From PSLL01 sp964389705 (lineage in GTDB: Bacteria; Desulfobacterota_D; UBA1144; Nemesobacterales; CSP1-2): 64,000 nucleotides of DNA. Under the pieces are notes generated by a model, which worked only from the letters and a program-made list of their open reading frames with translations, was not told the origin of the DNA and searched no databases. The position numbers were made by a program, and so were the translations under genes. Below are positions 52,842-60,995 of this stretch, one piece after another (the stretch's first letter is position 1; the number at the start of each line of letters is the position of its first letter). Where the stretch lies: NCBI GenBank assembly GCA_964389705.1, contig CAYMEO010000001.1:24394-88393 (forward strand). Reading direction: 5' to 3'.

Positions 52842-53123
52842 ATGAGGGCTATTTGGCACGGCGTGGTTCTGGCAGAGAGCGATGATACCATTGTGGTAGA
52901 GGGGAATCATTACTTTCCGCCTGGGAGTATTAAAAAGGAGTACTTTCGGGAGAGCAAAACCCATACTACATGTTCGTGGAAGGGAGTGGCCAGTTATTAT
53001 GACATTGTAGTTAATGGCGAGGTTAATAAGGATGCTGCCTGGTATTACCCAGAACCCAAGGAAGCGGCAAAACACATAAAGAATTATATTGGGTTTTGGA
53101 GAGGGGTACAGGTGGTTAAATAA
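52842..53123 (+). CDS. DUF427 protein
   Basis: A small soluble protein of 93 residues: MRAIWHGVVLAES, VVEGNHYFPPGSIKKEYF, THTTCSWKGVASYYDI and AAWYYPEPKEAAKHIKNYIGFW cover the whole of the DUF427 family. The ATG at 52842 is chosen because AAGGAG is seven bases before it; the ATG at 52836 has almost no spacing to that site. Function unknown; the fold is a small beta barrel. It is divergent from the UMF1 transporter. Confidence 0.88.
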   Translation: MRAIWHGVVLAESDDTIVVEGNHYFPPGSIKKEYFRESKTHTTCSWKGVASYYDIVVNGEVNKDAAWYYPEPKEAAKHIKNYIGFWRGVQVVK

Positions 53124-53143
53124 TATAGCTTTGTTGAAAGGCC

Positions 53144-53770
53144 TTAAATCAATGGGACCTGAGAATTTTGTATTTGCCTTTTATGCCAATCAATCGCATC
53201 TTCTAAGCGGTCGTTTCCCCAAAAAATCTCAGTGCCTACGACGAATGTCGGTGCCCCGAAGATTCCAAGGGCAATAGCCCTCTCAGTCTGATTGCGAAGT
53301 AATCCCTTGTTCTCAGGCAGCTCTACCCGCCTAATCATTTGGTGTCCATCTAGACCGAGCGATTCGAGGATTCTGGATATAATTACAGGATCTGAAATAT
53401 CTCTATCCTCTGCAAAGTTGGCGCGGAATACGGCCTTGGTAAACTTCGGACACCACTCCTCAGATGCCCCAATACACGCGACCCTCGCAGCAAGAACTCC
53501 ATTTCTCGGAAATTTAGTCGGCCTCTTAAACGGAATCCCATACTTCATACATAGGCGCTCCATATCGCGCCACATATATCGGCCCTTTGCCGGATAAATG
53601 TTAAACGGAGATGTGTCCCATCCCTGACTGCGGAATATGGGGCCTAGGAGAAAAGGCTTCCAATCAATCGGTACACCTGCGTCTTTTGCCATGCCCTCAA
53701 TCCGCATTGCAGAGAGATATGAGTATGTGCTTGCAAACTCAAACCAGAACTGAATAGGTTGCTGTGTCAC
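53144..53770 (-). CDS. 2-hydroxychromene-2-carboxylate isomerase-like, DsbA fold
   Basis: A 208-residue thioredoxin-fold protein of the kappa-class glutathione transferase / HCCA isomerase type. The catalytic-site pattern FWFEFASTYSYLSAMRI holds the serine used in place of the DsbA cysteine. The rest (FRSQGWDTSPFNIYPAKGRYMWRDMERLC, and GIFGAPTFVVGTEIFWGNDRLEDA near the end) is family-typical. In studied relatives the enzyme uses glutathione to isomerise a naphthalene breakdown intermediate, but most homologues have other, unknown substrates. It is convergent with DUF427. Confidence 0.87.
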   Translation of the reverse strand: MTQQPIQFWFEFASTYSYLSAMRIEGMAKDAGVPIDWKPFLLGPIFRSQGWDTSPFNIYPAKGRYMWRDMERLCMKYGIPFKRPTKFPRNGVLAARVACIGASEEWCPKFTKAVFRANFAEDRDISDPVIISRILESLGLDGHQMIRRVELPENKGLLRNQTERAIALGIFGAPTFVVGTEIFWGNDRLEDAIDWHKRQIQNSQVPLI

Positions 53771-53791
53771 GTTTCTTCTCCATAGAAAAAC

Positions 53792-54301
53792 TCAGAAAGA
53801 TACGCACGATAGGCTATCGGCGCGAATCACGGACTCTTGTCCAAATATGCCCTTGTAAACGTTTCTAATCTGTTCAATCTGATCATTACTTCTGTTCTCC
53901 CCAAAAGGGTAGAACAAAATAAGCAGCCTTGATTTCTCTCGAATTATTTCTCCCTTTGAGTTTTTGAATTGACCTGTGCCGACCAATAGAGTCAACCCGT
54001 CTGGAAAACGGGGAGTAACCTCATGTTCGAGAAATCGCTCAAATTCCTCATCTGTTACCATTGATCCGTCTGGTTTTGATAAACCGAAAAATAGCTCTGT
54101 CTTGACAAAGATTTCTCCGGCCAGATGCTGATTCTCACATAATTGATTACCGCCCAGTGTATCTGTATGATGATTCGTATGAATACCAGATGCCGACACA
54201 CAACCAAAGATCAGTGCTGATAGTAAGATGATGTGCCCCAGTAAGATTATATGCCGATTAGAGCGTATAATTGGCTGATTAGTCCTATTACACTTGCACA
54301 T
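53792..54301 (-). CDS. DUF3574 lipoprotein
   Basis: A 169-residue protein with a basic N-terminus, helix HIILLSALIFGC and a lipobox-like LIFGC, so probably a lipoprotein anchored outside the cytoplasm. After residue 65 it matches DUF3574: VKTELFFGLSKPDGSMVTDEEFERFLEHEVTPRFPDGLTLLVGTGQF and LLILFYP. No function is established for the family. It lies 21 bases before the HCCA isomerase gene on the same strand and may be co-transcribed. Confidence 0.8.
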   Translation of the reverse strand: MCKCNRTNQPIIRSNRHIILLGHIILLSALIFGCVSASGIHTNHHTDTLGGNQLCENQHLAGEIFVKTELFFGLSKPDGSMVTDEEFERFLEHEVTPRFPDGLTLLVGTGQFKNSKGEIIREKSRLLILFYPFGENRSNDQIEQIRNVYKGIFGQESVIRADSLSCVSF

Positions 54302-54515
54302 ATTCGCTTTCTAAGTGGGGTTGAGGTATCTAAAGCCCTTTTTCTCGTATAATTTCGAGGTGTCGTTCAATAACCTCAGGACCCCTTGCTCCCGTGCATA
54401 TCAATAGATAAGTATGGTATTATGAAAAAATTAGCTGATTAAATCAAATGCCTTATTAAAGAAGATGGCAAAAATAAGGTGTATTTTCTTTATTGGAGTC
54501 GTGTTCTTATAACAC

Positions 54516-54725
54516 TTATATAAATATCTTCCTTATACCCTGCTCTATTATACCAGCAATGACAAAGGATTTTATTAGAACTTGTTGGTCCTTCTTGGTA
54601 AAATGGACGTCCTGCTCTCTTTTTCTCCTTTTTTCCCTTTCTTCAAGGAACTTAGAGTATCTCCTTTTCATGTCACTGATTCTTTTCTCTAAATCCACTA
54701 GGCTTCTCCTTCCATTTTGATCCAT
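54516..54725 (-). CDS. Small coiled-coil protein under a Pho-type promoter
   Basis: A 69-residue protein that I do not recognise. It has an N-terminal charged helix (LVDLEKRISDMKRRYSKFLEEREKRRKR), a polar break HFTKKDQQ and a C-terminal amphipathic helix VLIKSFVIAGIIEQGIRKIF. The start is well supported by GGAGATATAA in front of the ATG and, further upstream, by the Pho-type box at 54774-54800 on the same strand. Its length, charge pattern and promoter make it a real gene despite its size. It is divergent from the equally uncharacterised gene at 54943. A scaffold or granule-surface role is conceivable but unsupported. Confidence 0.65.
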   Translation of the reverse strand: MDQNGRRSLVDLEKRISDMKRRYSKFLEEREKRRKREQDVHFTKKDQQVLIKSFVIAGIIEQGIRKIFI

Positions 54726-54750
54726 TTATATCTCCTATGTAATCAATAAT

Positions 54751-54800
54751 TTTCAATATCTTATCTCTTAAATATTAAGTGAATGTTAAGGAATTATTAA
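54751..54800 (-). promoter_or_regulatory. Pho-type box, site 2 (69-residue gene)
   Basis: On the minus strand TTAAT (54796-54800), TTAAC (54785-54789) and TTAAT (54774-54778) begin 11 bases apart. The -10 position 17 bases on reads TTGAAA (54751-54756), a poor hexamer. The third unit is TTAAT rather than TTCAT. It is back to back with site 3. Confidence 0.6.
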
Positions 54801-54850
54801 AATTCAATAAAACGCTTAGCTGAAATCAATGAGTTTAATATCATTCATAC

Positions 54851-54900
54851 TTAACCAAATCTTAATGTTTTTTTCATGTCATTTTGATTTTTCTTTGTTA
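54851..54900 (+). promoter_or_regulatory. Pho-type box and promoter, site 3 (214-residue gene)
   Basis: TTAAC (54851), TTAAT (54862) and TTCAT (54873) start 11 bases apart, and TTGTTA (54895-54900) lies 17 bases after TTCAT in the -10 position, followed by GCC. It is one of the four copies that share the complete architecture, ending about 43 bases before the gene's ATG. Confidence 0.7.
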
Positions 54901-54942
54901 GCCTTTTAATAAGAGTTCTTGGATATACAAGGAGTAAGGAGA

Positions 54943-55563
54943 ATGGAAGAGATACATAGAGCGCTTCAAATAGCAAAAAGGGAATGGGCAAATATCAAAT
55001 CATCACTAGGGGCCTGTGGCGATATAGGGGAATTTCACTCTAAGAACCATGAGAGGGGTAGGATTGACTCTATTTTAGTATCTGAGGGTTTGATTCTGGT
55101 TAGGAACTTTATAAGGATGGATAACAAGCTCCCGACTTATGGATACCTTACACAAGAGGCTGCTTGTGTCTTTACATATCTTGCATCAAAGGCCGCAGAG
55201 AGATTGGGACTTAAAGGCACAATGGCTCAAACATTCGGTAGAGGATATAGCTGGGTCAGAACAGGATGGTTTGAACCATATGGGATAGGGGAGCATGAGG
55301 TGATAAAACAACTCTTTTTCATGAAGATATTTTTTCCACTGGGGGGATATTTCAAATGGGATTTTAATTCACCTGATGTAAAGGCGAGGCTTAGGGCTAT
55401 ATTACATAGGTTTATGGTATGGCAGGACAATCCGGGGAGTTATTTTCGGGATATTAGAGACTGTGGTGTTGTGTTGGAACCTCTTTGGCAAGGGCTATTC
55501 TCCGCTCTAGACTCTTCTGAAGACGGGTTTAGAAATAAAGGAAAGTTGGTTAAGATAGCTTAA
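54943..55563 (+). CDS. Protein of unknown function under a Pho-type promoter
   Basis: About 206 residues; I recognise no family. It is soluble, without signal peptide, with aromatic-rich segments: RGYSWVRTGWFEPYGIG, KQLFFMKIFFPLGGYFKWDF, RFMVWQDNPGSYFRD. A short GYLTQEAACVFTYLASKAAERLG helix lies in the middle. The double site AAGGAGTAAGGAGA directly before ATG 54943 is a very strong ribosome binding region and decides the start over 54919. The Pho-type box upstream suggests expression under phosphate limitation. It is divergent from the 69-residue gene. Confidence 0.72.
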   Translation: MEEIHRALQIAKREWANIKSSLGACGDIGEFHSKNHERGRIDSILVSEGLILVRNFIRMDNKLPTYGYLTQEAACVFTYLASKAAERLGLKGTMAQTFGRGYSWVRTGWFEPYGIGEHEVIKQLFFMKIFFPLGGYFKWDFNSPDVKARLRAILHRFMVWQDNPGSYFRDIRDCGVVLEPLWQGLFSALDSSEDGFRNKGKLVKIA

Positions 55564-55809
55564 TCACTGATAGGCATAGAGCCACAAAATCCTCGTATTG
55601 ACTCCATTGAATTGATTGCTTCTATGAAAAGTGGAAAGTGGAGATAGATTTAATTCTATCCGACTATATGCAAGCCGTATCTATGGCGTTGAATTAGCCT
55701 ATTTAACTTCGTTAATGCTTTTTGCAAAAGGTTTGTGCGTCTCTTTTCTCCTTTCCCGTATTTGGTATAAATATAGTTTCGAAAATTCTTGTCTAGATAA
55801 AACTCTCTT

Positions 55810-56541
55810 CTAACAATAATACATTTCATCCTTTTTTATCATGCCTCCAATTACAAGTATAGATACGAGCTCTTTTATGACATCTTTCGGCAGTGAGCTT
55901 TTTTCTAGATCCTTCACCGTCCTTTCAATGTCATATTTGATCCTCTTTATGGTTGCCTCTCCATCTTGTATAACGGCATAAGAGGCCCTCGGATTAAAAT
56001 CTCTTGGCTGCCCCACAGAGCCTGGATTTAGAATTGTTGTTCTGCCCAATTGTTTGATATATGGCTTATGAGAGTGGCCAACGAGTATAAAGTCTGGGTT
56101 ACCGAATTCATCTGGAATTTCAAACTCTCCTGTTTCGGAGATTATATTCTTATAGAGTCTATCATTGGGCGAGCCATGAGCCAGATATAATTTCAATCCA
56201 TCCAGGGTAATACCGCTATCAAAGGGAAGCCTTCTTAGGAATCCCACCTCCTTGCCTGTTATAAAGCCTTCTCCCCATTCTCTGGTTCTCGTAGAGAGTT
56301 CCCTCAGTTCTTGAGAACACACGCAGTTGATGCCATATGCGAGGGCGTGGTCGTGATCTCCCCTTACGCCGTGGAATCGGCCTGAGGATGAATTCATAAG
56401 GAACCTTACACACTCTTTTGGATTGGGTCCAAAGTCTACGGCGTCCCCAAGGAAGATGAGTGTATCGTAGCTTTCGTTTGCCAGTATGGCCTCTAATGCG
56501 TACCAGTTTGCATGGATGTCTGAGAGTACCAGGATTTTCAT
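55810..56541 (-). CDS. YfcE/MJ0936-type metallophosphoesterase
   Basis: A 243-residue single-domain calcineurin-like phosphoesterase: VLSDIHANWYAL (D-x-H), LIFLGDAVDFGPNP (G-D), GVRGDHDHALAYG, LAHGSPNDRLYK and LVGHSHKPY. The third motif is G-D-H-D where most relatives have G-N-H-D, so the usual bridging asparagine is an aspartate. The C-terminus includes LNPGSVGQPRDFNPRASYAVI. Probably cytoplasmic and active on phosphodiesters or nucleotides. A four-unit Pho-type repeat lies just upstream, and a TAGAAT -10 begins so close to the ATG that the mRNA may be leaderless; no Shine-Dalgarno is present. Confidence 0.88.
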   Translation of the reverse strand: MKILVLSDIHANWYALEAILANESYDTLIFLGDAVDFGPNPKECVRFLMNSSSGRFHGVRGDHDHALAYGINCVCSQELRELSTRTREWGEGFITGKEVGFLRRLPFDSGITLDGLKLYLAHGSPNDRLYKNIISETGEFEIPDEFGNPDFILVGHSHKPYIKQLGRTTILNPGSVGQPRDFNPRASYAVIQDGEATIKRIKYDIERTVKDLEKSSLPKDVIKELVSILVIGGMIKKDEMYYC

Positions 56542-56547
56542 ATGATT

Positions 56548-56601
56548 ATTCTAAGCCGGGTTTGTTAATTGGGTATTAAAGGAATGTTAAGATCGCGTTA
56601 G
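56548..56601 (-). promoter_or_regulatory. Four-unit Pho-type box, site 4 (metallophosphoesterase)
   Basis: On the minus strand CTAAC, TTAAC, TTAAT and TTAAC (plus coordinates 56597, 56586, 56575 and 56564 for their low ends) follow each other at exact 11-base steps, the longest array of these units in the window. TAGAAT at 56548-56553 is the likely -10 and lies six bases before the ATG at 56541. It differs from the other sites in the spacing to the -10. Confidence 0.6.
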
Positions 56602-56627
56602 AAGATACTTGGTTTGAAAGCGGAGGC

Positions 56628-56637
56628 NNNNNNNNNN
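56628..56637. other. Scaffold gap (10 N)
   Basis: Ten undetermined bases between the promoter of the metallophosphoesterase and the 3' hairpin of the phospholipase-like gene. GGAGG before and CCTCC after the gap suggest that a stem-loop may have disrupted assembly. No gene crosses it. Confidence 0.9.
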
Positions 56638-56660
56638 CCTCCTCTATTAGAGGGAGGAGG
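56638..56660 (-). terminator. Possible terminator of the phospholipase-like gene
   Basis: CCTCCTCT and AGAGGGAGG form a stem with one bulge around an ATT loop, 10 bases after the stop at 56670. The bases that would hold the T tract fall in the N run. Confidence 0.45.
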
Positions 56661-56669
56661 TGATATTTT

Positions 56670-58214
56670 TCAGTGAATGGGCTGGCCGGTTACGGGATCG
56701 AGAATAAGGCGACGGCTTGGGTTGCCTTGAGTGAAGTCGAACATGTTCAGCAACGAACCGGCCTTTTCATCGAATGACTGGTTGCCAATTCGACCTAAGT
56801 TCCAGTTATCTTCAATAAATTTCAATATTGAAGACTGGTCGGTAATGGTGTGATCCACAAAGTTGGCTTTGGCAAAGGGCGATATGATTAATAATGGTAG
56901 GCGTGGACCATAACCGCATCGGCCTTGGTATGCTCCTTGTGTAGATTGACCGCATTCACCGGTTCCGGTAAGTGAATCGGCCCCTGTGTTTGACTGGTTG
57001 ACAATGGGTGGCATCGCGTGATCATACCAACCATCCGAGTCATCATAGGTAATGATAATTGCCATGTTCTTCCACTGTGGAAGGGTTTGTAGTTGATTAA
57101 TGGTATTTACCAAGAAGCTCTGCTCAGCAAGGGGATCTGAGTATCCAGCATGTCCGTCTTGATACCCTGGGGCCTTAAGAAAGCTAACGGCTGGCAGATT
57201 ACCGGCATTGGCTGCGGCCCAGAAGTCGCTCAGGTCGTATTGATGATTTGCCTGATCTGTGAGTCCAATCATAGCTACTGAGCTTGGGGGCAGGTGATGC
57301 GGGTTTGCCGTTGATTGGTAGTACTGAAATGGTTCATGGTGTGGGATATAATCCCCCTTTGGTTTTCCATTGCTCCCTATATGGGACGCACCGCAGACGG
57401 CTTTACCGTTATTTACACTGGTGGGTCTAAAACCACCCTGGAACCAGCCCCATCTGATCCCTTTTGAGTTCAGTAGGTCACCAATGTTCTTGCCAGACAT
57501 CTGTACTGTCTCGCGAGTGGAGCAGTCGTCAAAGGCTGGCTGGGGATCGCCAATCACCGTGCACACCTGATTCTGATCACACCCTGTAATGTCTCCATCC
57601 ATTTGAAGTGTATTGATTGTGGTTCCAGGGCCGGCTGTAGCCCCATGTGTCTGACCGGAGATAAGGTTGAGGGCACCTGGGGTTGACGGTCCAAAGGTAG
57701 TGCCGTAGAAGTTATCGCTCATTGCAAAGTTTTGTGCGTAGTTCCACAGTGCGGTAACTGTGTTGCCGTCGAAGTAGCCCATCACTTGATTTGGGTCACA
57801 GCCGGGATCGGTTGAGCCTGTAAACTCAACGAACTTATCCATAAGTCCGGCGTGAAAGGCCTGTTGCTCGGCTGTGTAGTCGTGGTCTTGATCGCAGGTT
57901 GCAGCCTCTGAGCGGTCAAGACGGAATGGAGGGGCTGAATTCGGATTATCCGTAAGCAGGGCACCGGTTAATCCGTTTACTGACGGTGTATTAGGAAGTG
58001 GCTTGAAGCGAGGCTCCTTGGGCGGATTGGCAGCATTTGGGTAGGTCGCAAAGTAGTGATCAAATGAGACATTTTCCTGGAAGATAATTACCAGGTACTT
58101 TATTGGAGTAGTAGCCCCATAGGCTGAATTTAGCTCTGTGCTAAGGGCCATAGAGCACAGAGTTGCTATAAATAGCAATGATTTGATTCTCATTGCAATT
58201 CCTTTGGATTTCAT
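56670..58214 (-). CDS. Phospholipase C / acid phosphatase-type phosphoesterase
   Basis: A 514-residue exported enzyme of the phosphoesterase family that includes bacterial phospholipase C and AcpA acid phosphatase. Signal peptide at about 8-33 (IKSLLFIATLCSMALS). The metal-binding opening IIFQENVSFDHYFATYP (about 43-59) and MSDNFYGTTFGPSTPGALNLISGQTHG are diagnostic, with further motifs ITYDDSDGWYDHAMPP and RLPLLIISPFAKANFVDHT. The C-terminal domains of the larger phospholipases are missing. The start has AGGAGGAGAAGG. The Pho-type box upstream indicates a phosphate-scavenging role. Broad phosphomonoesterase or phospholipid substrates are both possible. Confidence 0.92.
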   Translation of the reverse strand: MKSKGIAMRIKSLLFIATLCSMALSTELNSAYGATTPIKYLVIIFQENVSFDHYFATYPNAANPPKEPRFKPLPNTPSVNGLTGALLTDNPNSAPPFRLDRSEAATCDQDHDYTAEQQAFHAGLMDKFVEFTGSTDPGCDPNQVMGYFDGNTVTALWNYAQNFAMSDNFYGTTFGPSTPGALNLISGQTHGATAGPGTTINTLQMDGDITGCDQNQVCTVIGDPQPAFDDCSTRETVQMSGKNIGDLLNSKGIRWGWFQGGFRPTSVNNGKAVCGASHIGSNGKPKGDYIPHHEPFQYYQSTANPHHLPPSSVAMIGLTDQANHQYDLSDFWAAANAGNLPAVSFLKAPGYQDGHAGYSDPLAEQSFLVNTINQLQTLPQWKNMAIIITYDDSDGWYDHAMPPIVNQSNTGADSLTGTGECGQSTQGAYQGRCGYGPRLPLLIISPFAKANFVDHTITDQSSILKFIEDNWNLGRIGNQSFDEKAGSLLNMFDFTQGNPSRRLILDPVTGQPIH

Positions 58215-58240
58215 TTCCTTCTCCTCCTTGAAGTTGTGTT

Positions 58241-58290
58241 TTGCTACAATCTACAGAAAGTAGGTGAAAGAGGGATTAAGTTTTTATTAA
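58241..58290 (-). promoter_or_regulatory. Pho-type box and promoter, site 5 (phospholipase-like gene)
   Basis: On the minus strand TTAAT (58286-58290), TTAAT (58275-58279) and TTCAC (58264-58268) start 11 bases apart, and TAGCAA (58241-58246) lies 17 bases further on. The arrangement equals that of sites 1, 3, 6 and 7. Confidence 0.65.
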
Positions 58291-58356
58291 GATATGATTA
58301 ATCAAATAATCAGGGTTTGGGGTTTATTCCAACCGAATATTTGAATGATTCAACTT

Positions 58357-60141
58357 TTAGATAAATCCAGTTGCCTGTGCGGGTAGTGTAATTATAAACC
58401 TGCTTCCTTTTCCAACCTCACTTTGAACCTCAATCTTTCCGCCGTGCATAATTACAATGTGTTTTACGATGCTGAGGCCAAGCCCGGTGCCGCCGAGTTT
58501 CCTTGAGCGCGTCCTGTCTACTCTATAGAAGCGCTCAAAGATTCTAGGCAGATGCTCTTTTGGAATTCCGATTCCAGTGTCGAAAACCTCTATTATAAAC
58601 CGCGAATCGGATTTAGAAATCTCAACCCCGATGGTTCCCCCTTCTGGTGTATATTTCGCAGCATTGTCTATTAGGTTTATAAGCATCTGCTCTAAAAGAA
58701 ATCCATCGCCTCTATATGGTGGCAAGCCCTCTTTTATATCAAGAGAAACCCGGAGGTTCTTTTCTTCTATTTTGCTCTTTATTGCCTCAAGTGATGAGGA
58801 TACTATTTGTTTAAAATCGATTTCTTCGAAGACGGTTTTGGATTCCTCTTCCCATAAAACCTCTTTTCTCTCGATCTCAGAGAGCACAAGGAGGTCGGAC
58901 ACTATATTTATCAGCCTATCGGTATGCCTCTTTATTATGTTGAGAAAGTGACTCCTCTCCTCTGAGTTTTCATATGCTTCTGACTCTAGGGTTTCAATGT
59001 AGCCCTTTATTGCAGTAAGCGGGGTTCTGAGTTCATGAGACACATTTGCAACAAAATCGGCCTTTATTTTCTCGAGCCTTTTAAACTCAGTAATGTCAAA
59101 CATCACCACTATTGCTCCCTCCTCTGAGGAATTTAGAGGGATACAGCTTGCCAGATAATATTTTTCAATAGGATAGAGGAGCGAAATCTCTTTTTTCTCA
59201 GCCTTTCTACTTTTGAGCGTGTCCTCTACCAATTCGGCAATCTCTATATTTCTTAAAACCTCCCAGTAAGATCTTCCAAGAGAAACATCTCTTATACTGA
59301 ACATATCCTTTAAGGCCCTGTTTATAAGAACGACTTTACCATTGCCCCCTATGACCATCACGCCTTCACTCATTGCACTTAGGACGGCCTCGAGTTGATT
59401 CTTCTCAAGTGATACCTCTTTAAATAGCTCATCTAGTTTCTCAGCCATTCTGATTAAAGCGAGATTGACCTTTCCGATTTCTCCTTTATCTGCAATTGGA
59501 ATATTTACATTAAAATTCCCTTTTGCGATCTCTTCGGATACCGCAATGATTTTATCAAGCGGCCTTGTAATGGCCCTCGATGACGCAAGTGAGAGGAGAA
59601 ACGCAAAGATGGTTAAAATGAGTCCTATGTAGATTATCTTTGATTTTATTGAGGAAAACGCCTTTTCAATAAAACTAAGCGGGAGTGCTGTTCGAACTAT
59701 CGCTTTGGTTTCATCTTTTTCATCCTTTAATGGAACTGCAACGTAAAACAGGTCTTTCTTAATGGTTGTACTATAGCGCCTGCTTTTTCCAACCCCTTTT
59801 GAGATTGCTTCTCTCACCTCTGGTCTTCCCGCATGGTTTTCCATGGTGGCAGGGTCGTGCTCTGAGTCGCCAATGACAATCCCGTCTTTGTCAATTACAG
59901 TGATCCTTACTCCGATTTTTTTACCGAGTTCTGGGACAATGGATTTTATCTCTTCCTTTTTACCTTCAACAATGGGGATTTTAAGGATCTCACAGAGGAG
60001 ATTTGTCGTATTAAACAGCCTTTGTTCTGTAAGCGATTCATCGTAATTTTTAAGTTCGCTGATTATAAATATGGTGAATAAAAACAGGATTAAGGAGATG
60101 ATTAAGAAATTAAGAAGGAACTGTTTCCAGAGTGTTTTCAA
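58357..60141 (-). CDS. phoR: Sensor histidine kinase PhoR
   Basis: A 594-residue membrane kinase. Helix 1 (residues 9-28), an extracytoplasmic sensor of about 130 residues with IGDSEHDPATMENHAGRPEV, helix 2 (168-187), HAMP (189-240), PAS (about 250-355) and the kinase core with phospho-acceptor His369 in NVSHELRTPLTAIKGYIETL, then NLIDNAAKYTPEGG, DTGIGIPKEHL and GGTGLGLSIVKHIV. Overall architecture and the pairing with a PhoB-type regulator identify PhoR. It starts 11 bases after phoB. No phoU or pst genes are in the window. No Pho box lies directly before phoBR on its strand. Confidence 0.92.
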   Translation of the reverse strand: MKTLWKQFLLNFLIISLILFLFTIFIISELKNYDESLTEQRLFNTTNLLCEILKIPIVEGKKEEIKSIVPELGKKIGVRITVIDKDGIVIGDSEHDPATMENHAGRPEVREAISKGVGKSRRYSTTIKKDLFYVAVPLKDEKDETKAIVRTALPLSFIEKAFSSIKSKIIYIGLILTIFAFLLSLASSRAITRPLDKIIAVSEEIAKGNFNVNIPIADKGEIGKVNLALIRMAEKLDELFKEVSLEKNQLEAVLSAMSEGVMVIGGNGKVVLINRALKDMFSIRDVSLGRSYWEVLRNIEIAELVEDTLKSRKAEKKEISLLYPIEKYYLASCIPLNSSEEGAIVVMFDITEFKRLEKIKADFVANVSHELRTPLTAIKGYIETLESEAYENSEERSHFLNIIKRHTDRLINIVSDLLVLSEIERKEVLWEEESKTVFEEIDFKQIVSSSLEAIKSKIEEKNLRVSLDIKEGLPPYRGDGFLLEQMLINLIDNAAKYTPEGGTIGVEISKSDSRFIIEVFDTGIGIPKEHLPRIFERFYRVDRTRSRKLGGTGLGLSIVKHIVIMHGGKIEVQSEVGKGSRFIITLPAQATGFI

Positions 60142-60152
60142 ATCTTTTTGCT

Positions 60153-60842
60153 CTATTCCTCTATCTTATAGCCTATACCGCGAATTGTCTTTACCATACC
60201 TCCAGCTTTGCCGAGTTTTTCCCTCAGGTTCTTTATATGAACATCAATGGTTCTATCGTAGACGAGTTTTTCATCTCCCCAAATTCTTTTCTTCTTGAGC
60301 AGTTGGTCCCGTGTAAATACCTTTCCTCTGCCTTCTGCAAGTACCTCAAGGATTTTGAACTCCGTTGTTGTAAGCTCTATTTGCTTGCCGTCAACCGTGA
60401 CTTCAAACTTTTCAGAATCTATAGAAAGGGGGCCAATTCTTATGGGTTTTTCCTTATCCTGTTCCTTACCTACTCGTCTCAGTATATTTTTTACCCTTGC
60501 TATGAGCTCTCGCGGGCTAAAGGGCTTCACTATATAGTCATCTGCGCCGAGTTCAAGTCCAACGACAATATCGGCCTCCGTCCCCTTTGCGGTAAGCATG
60601 ATTATGGGGAGCGATGAGGTACGGCTATTATTTTTTAGAATCCTACATATCTCAAGTCCATCTGCCCCGGGAAGCATTATATCGAGTATTACGAGGTCGG
60701 GAAGTAGGGTATTTGTATATAAAAGAAAATCCCTTCCATTATAGAATCCTTTAACCTTAAATCCGTCCCTCTTTAGGTGATGGCTCACGAGTTCTAAAAT
60801 ATCCTCTTCGTCATCTACTATGGCTATTACCTTGTCTGTCAT
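60153..60842 (-). CDS. phoB: Phosphate regulon response regulator PhoB
   Basis: An OmpR/PhoB-class regulator of about 229 residues. The receiver has acidic VDDEEDI, acceptor Asp54 in LVILDIMLPGADG, Thr in IIMLTAKG and Lys in DDYIVKPFSPREL. The winged-helix DNA-binding domain covers about 125-229 and contains ELTTTEFKILEVLAEGRGKVFTRDQLL and TIDVHIKNLREKLG, the recognition region. ATG 60842 with GGTGG upstream is preferred over 60857. It is the natural candidate to bind the 11-bp repeats found around it, which this assignment predicts but does not prove. Confidence 0.93.
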   Translation of the reverse strand: MTDKVIAIVDDEEDILELVSHHLKRDGFKVKGFYNGRDFLLYTNTLLPDLVILDIMLPGADGLEICRILKNNSRTSSLPIIMLTAKGTEADIVVGLELGADDYIVKPFSPRELIARVKNILRRVGKEQDKEKPIRIGPLSIDSEKFEVTVDGKQIELTTTEFKILEVLAEGRGKVFTRDQLLKKKRIWGDEKLVYDRTIDVHIKNLREKLGKAGGMVKTIRGIGYKIEE

Positions 60843-60904
60843 CGGATATCCACCCATTTATTTTATATTTTGTATATTTTATTACAATATGCCCGCTTTT
60901 GCTC

Positions 60905-60954
60905 TTAACTGAATTTTAACATTCCTTTCATATCAAATTTATTTCTCATGTTTA
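60905..60954 (+). promoter_or_regulatory. Pho-type box and promoter, site 6 (phasin-like gene)
   Basis: TTAAC (60905), TTAAC (60916) and TTCAT (60927) begin 11 bases apart, and TGTTTA (60949-60954) sits 17 bases after TTCAT in the -10 position, followed by GTC. It lies in the divergent region between phoB and the plus-strand coiled-coil gene. It resembles site 1 base for base over the ATTCCTTTCATATC stretch. Confidence 0.7.
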
Positions 60955-60995
60955 GTCTCTCTATAAGTGAGATAAATCTAAAGGAGAAGAAAATT

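Noticed and set aside
54774..54877. The two back-to-back Pho-type sites read as one long operator
   Set aside because: They point in opposite directions and are separated by about 50 bases; treated as two sites.
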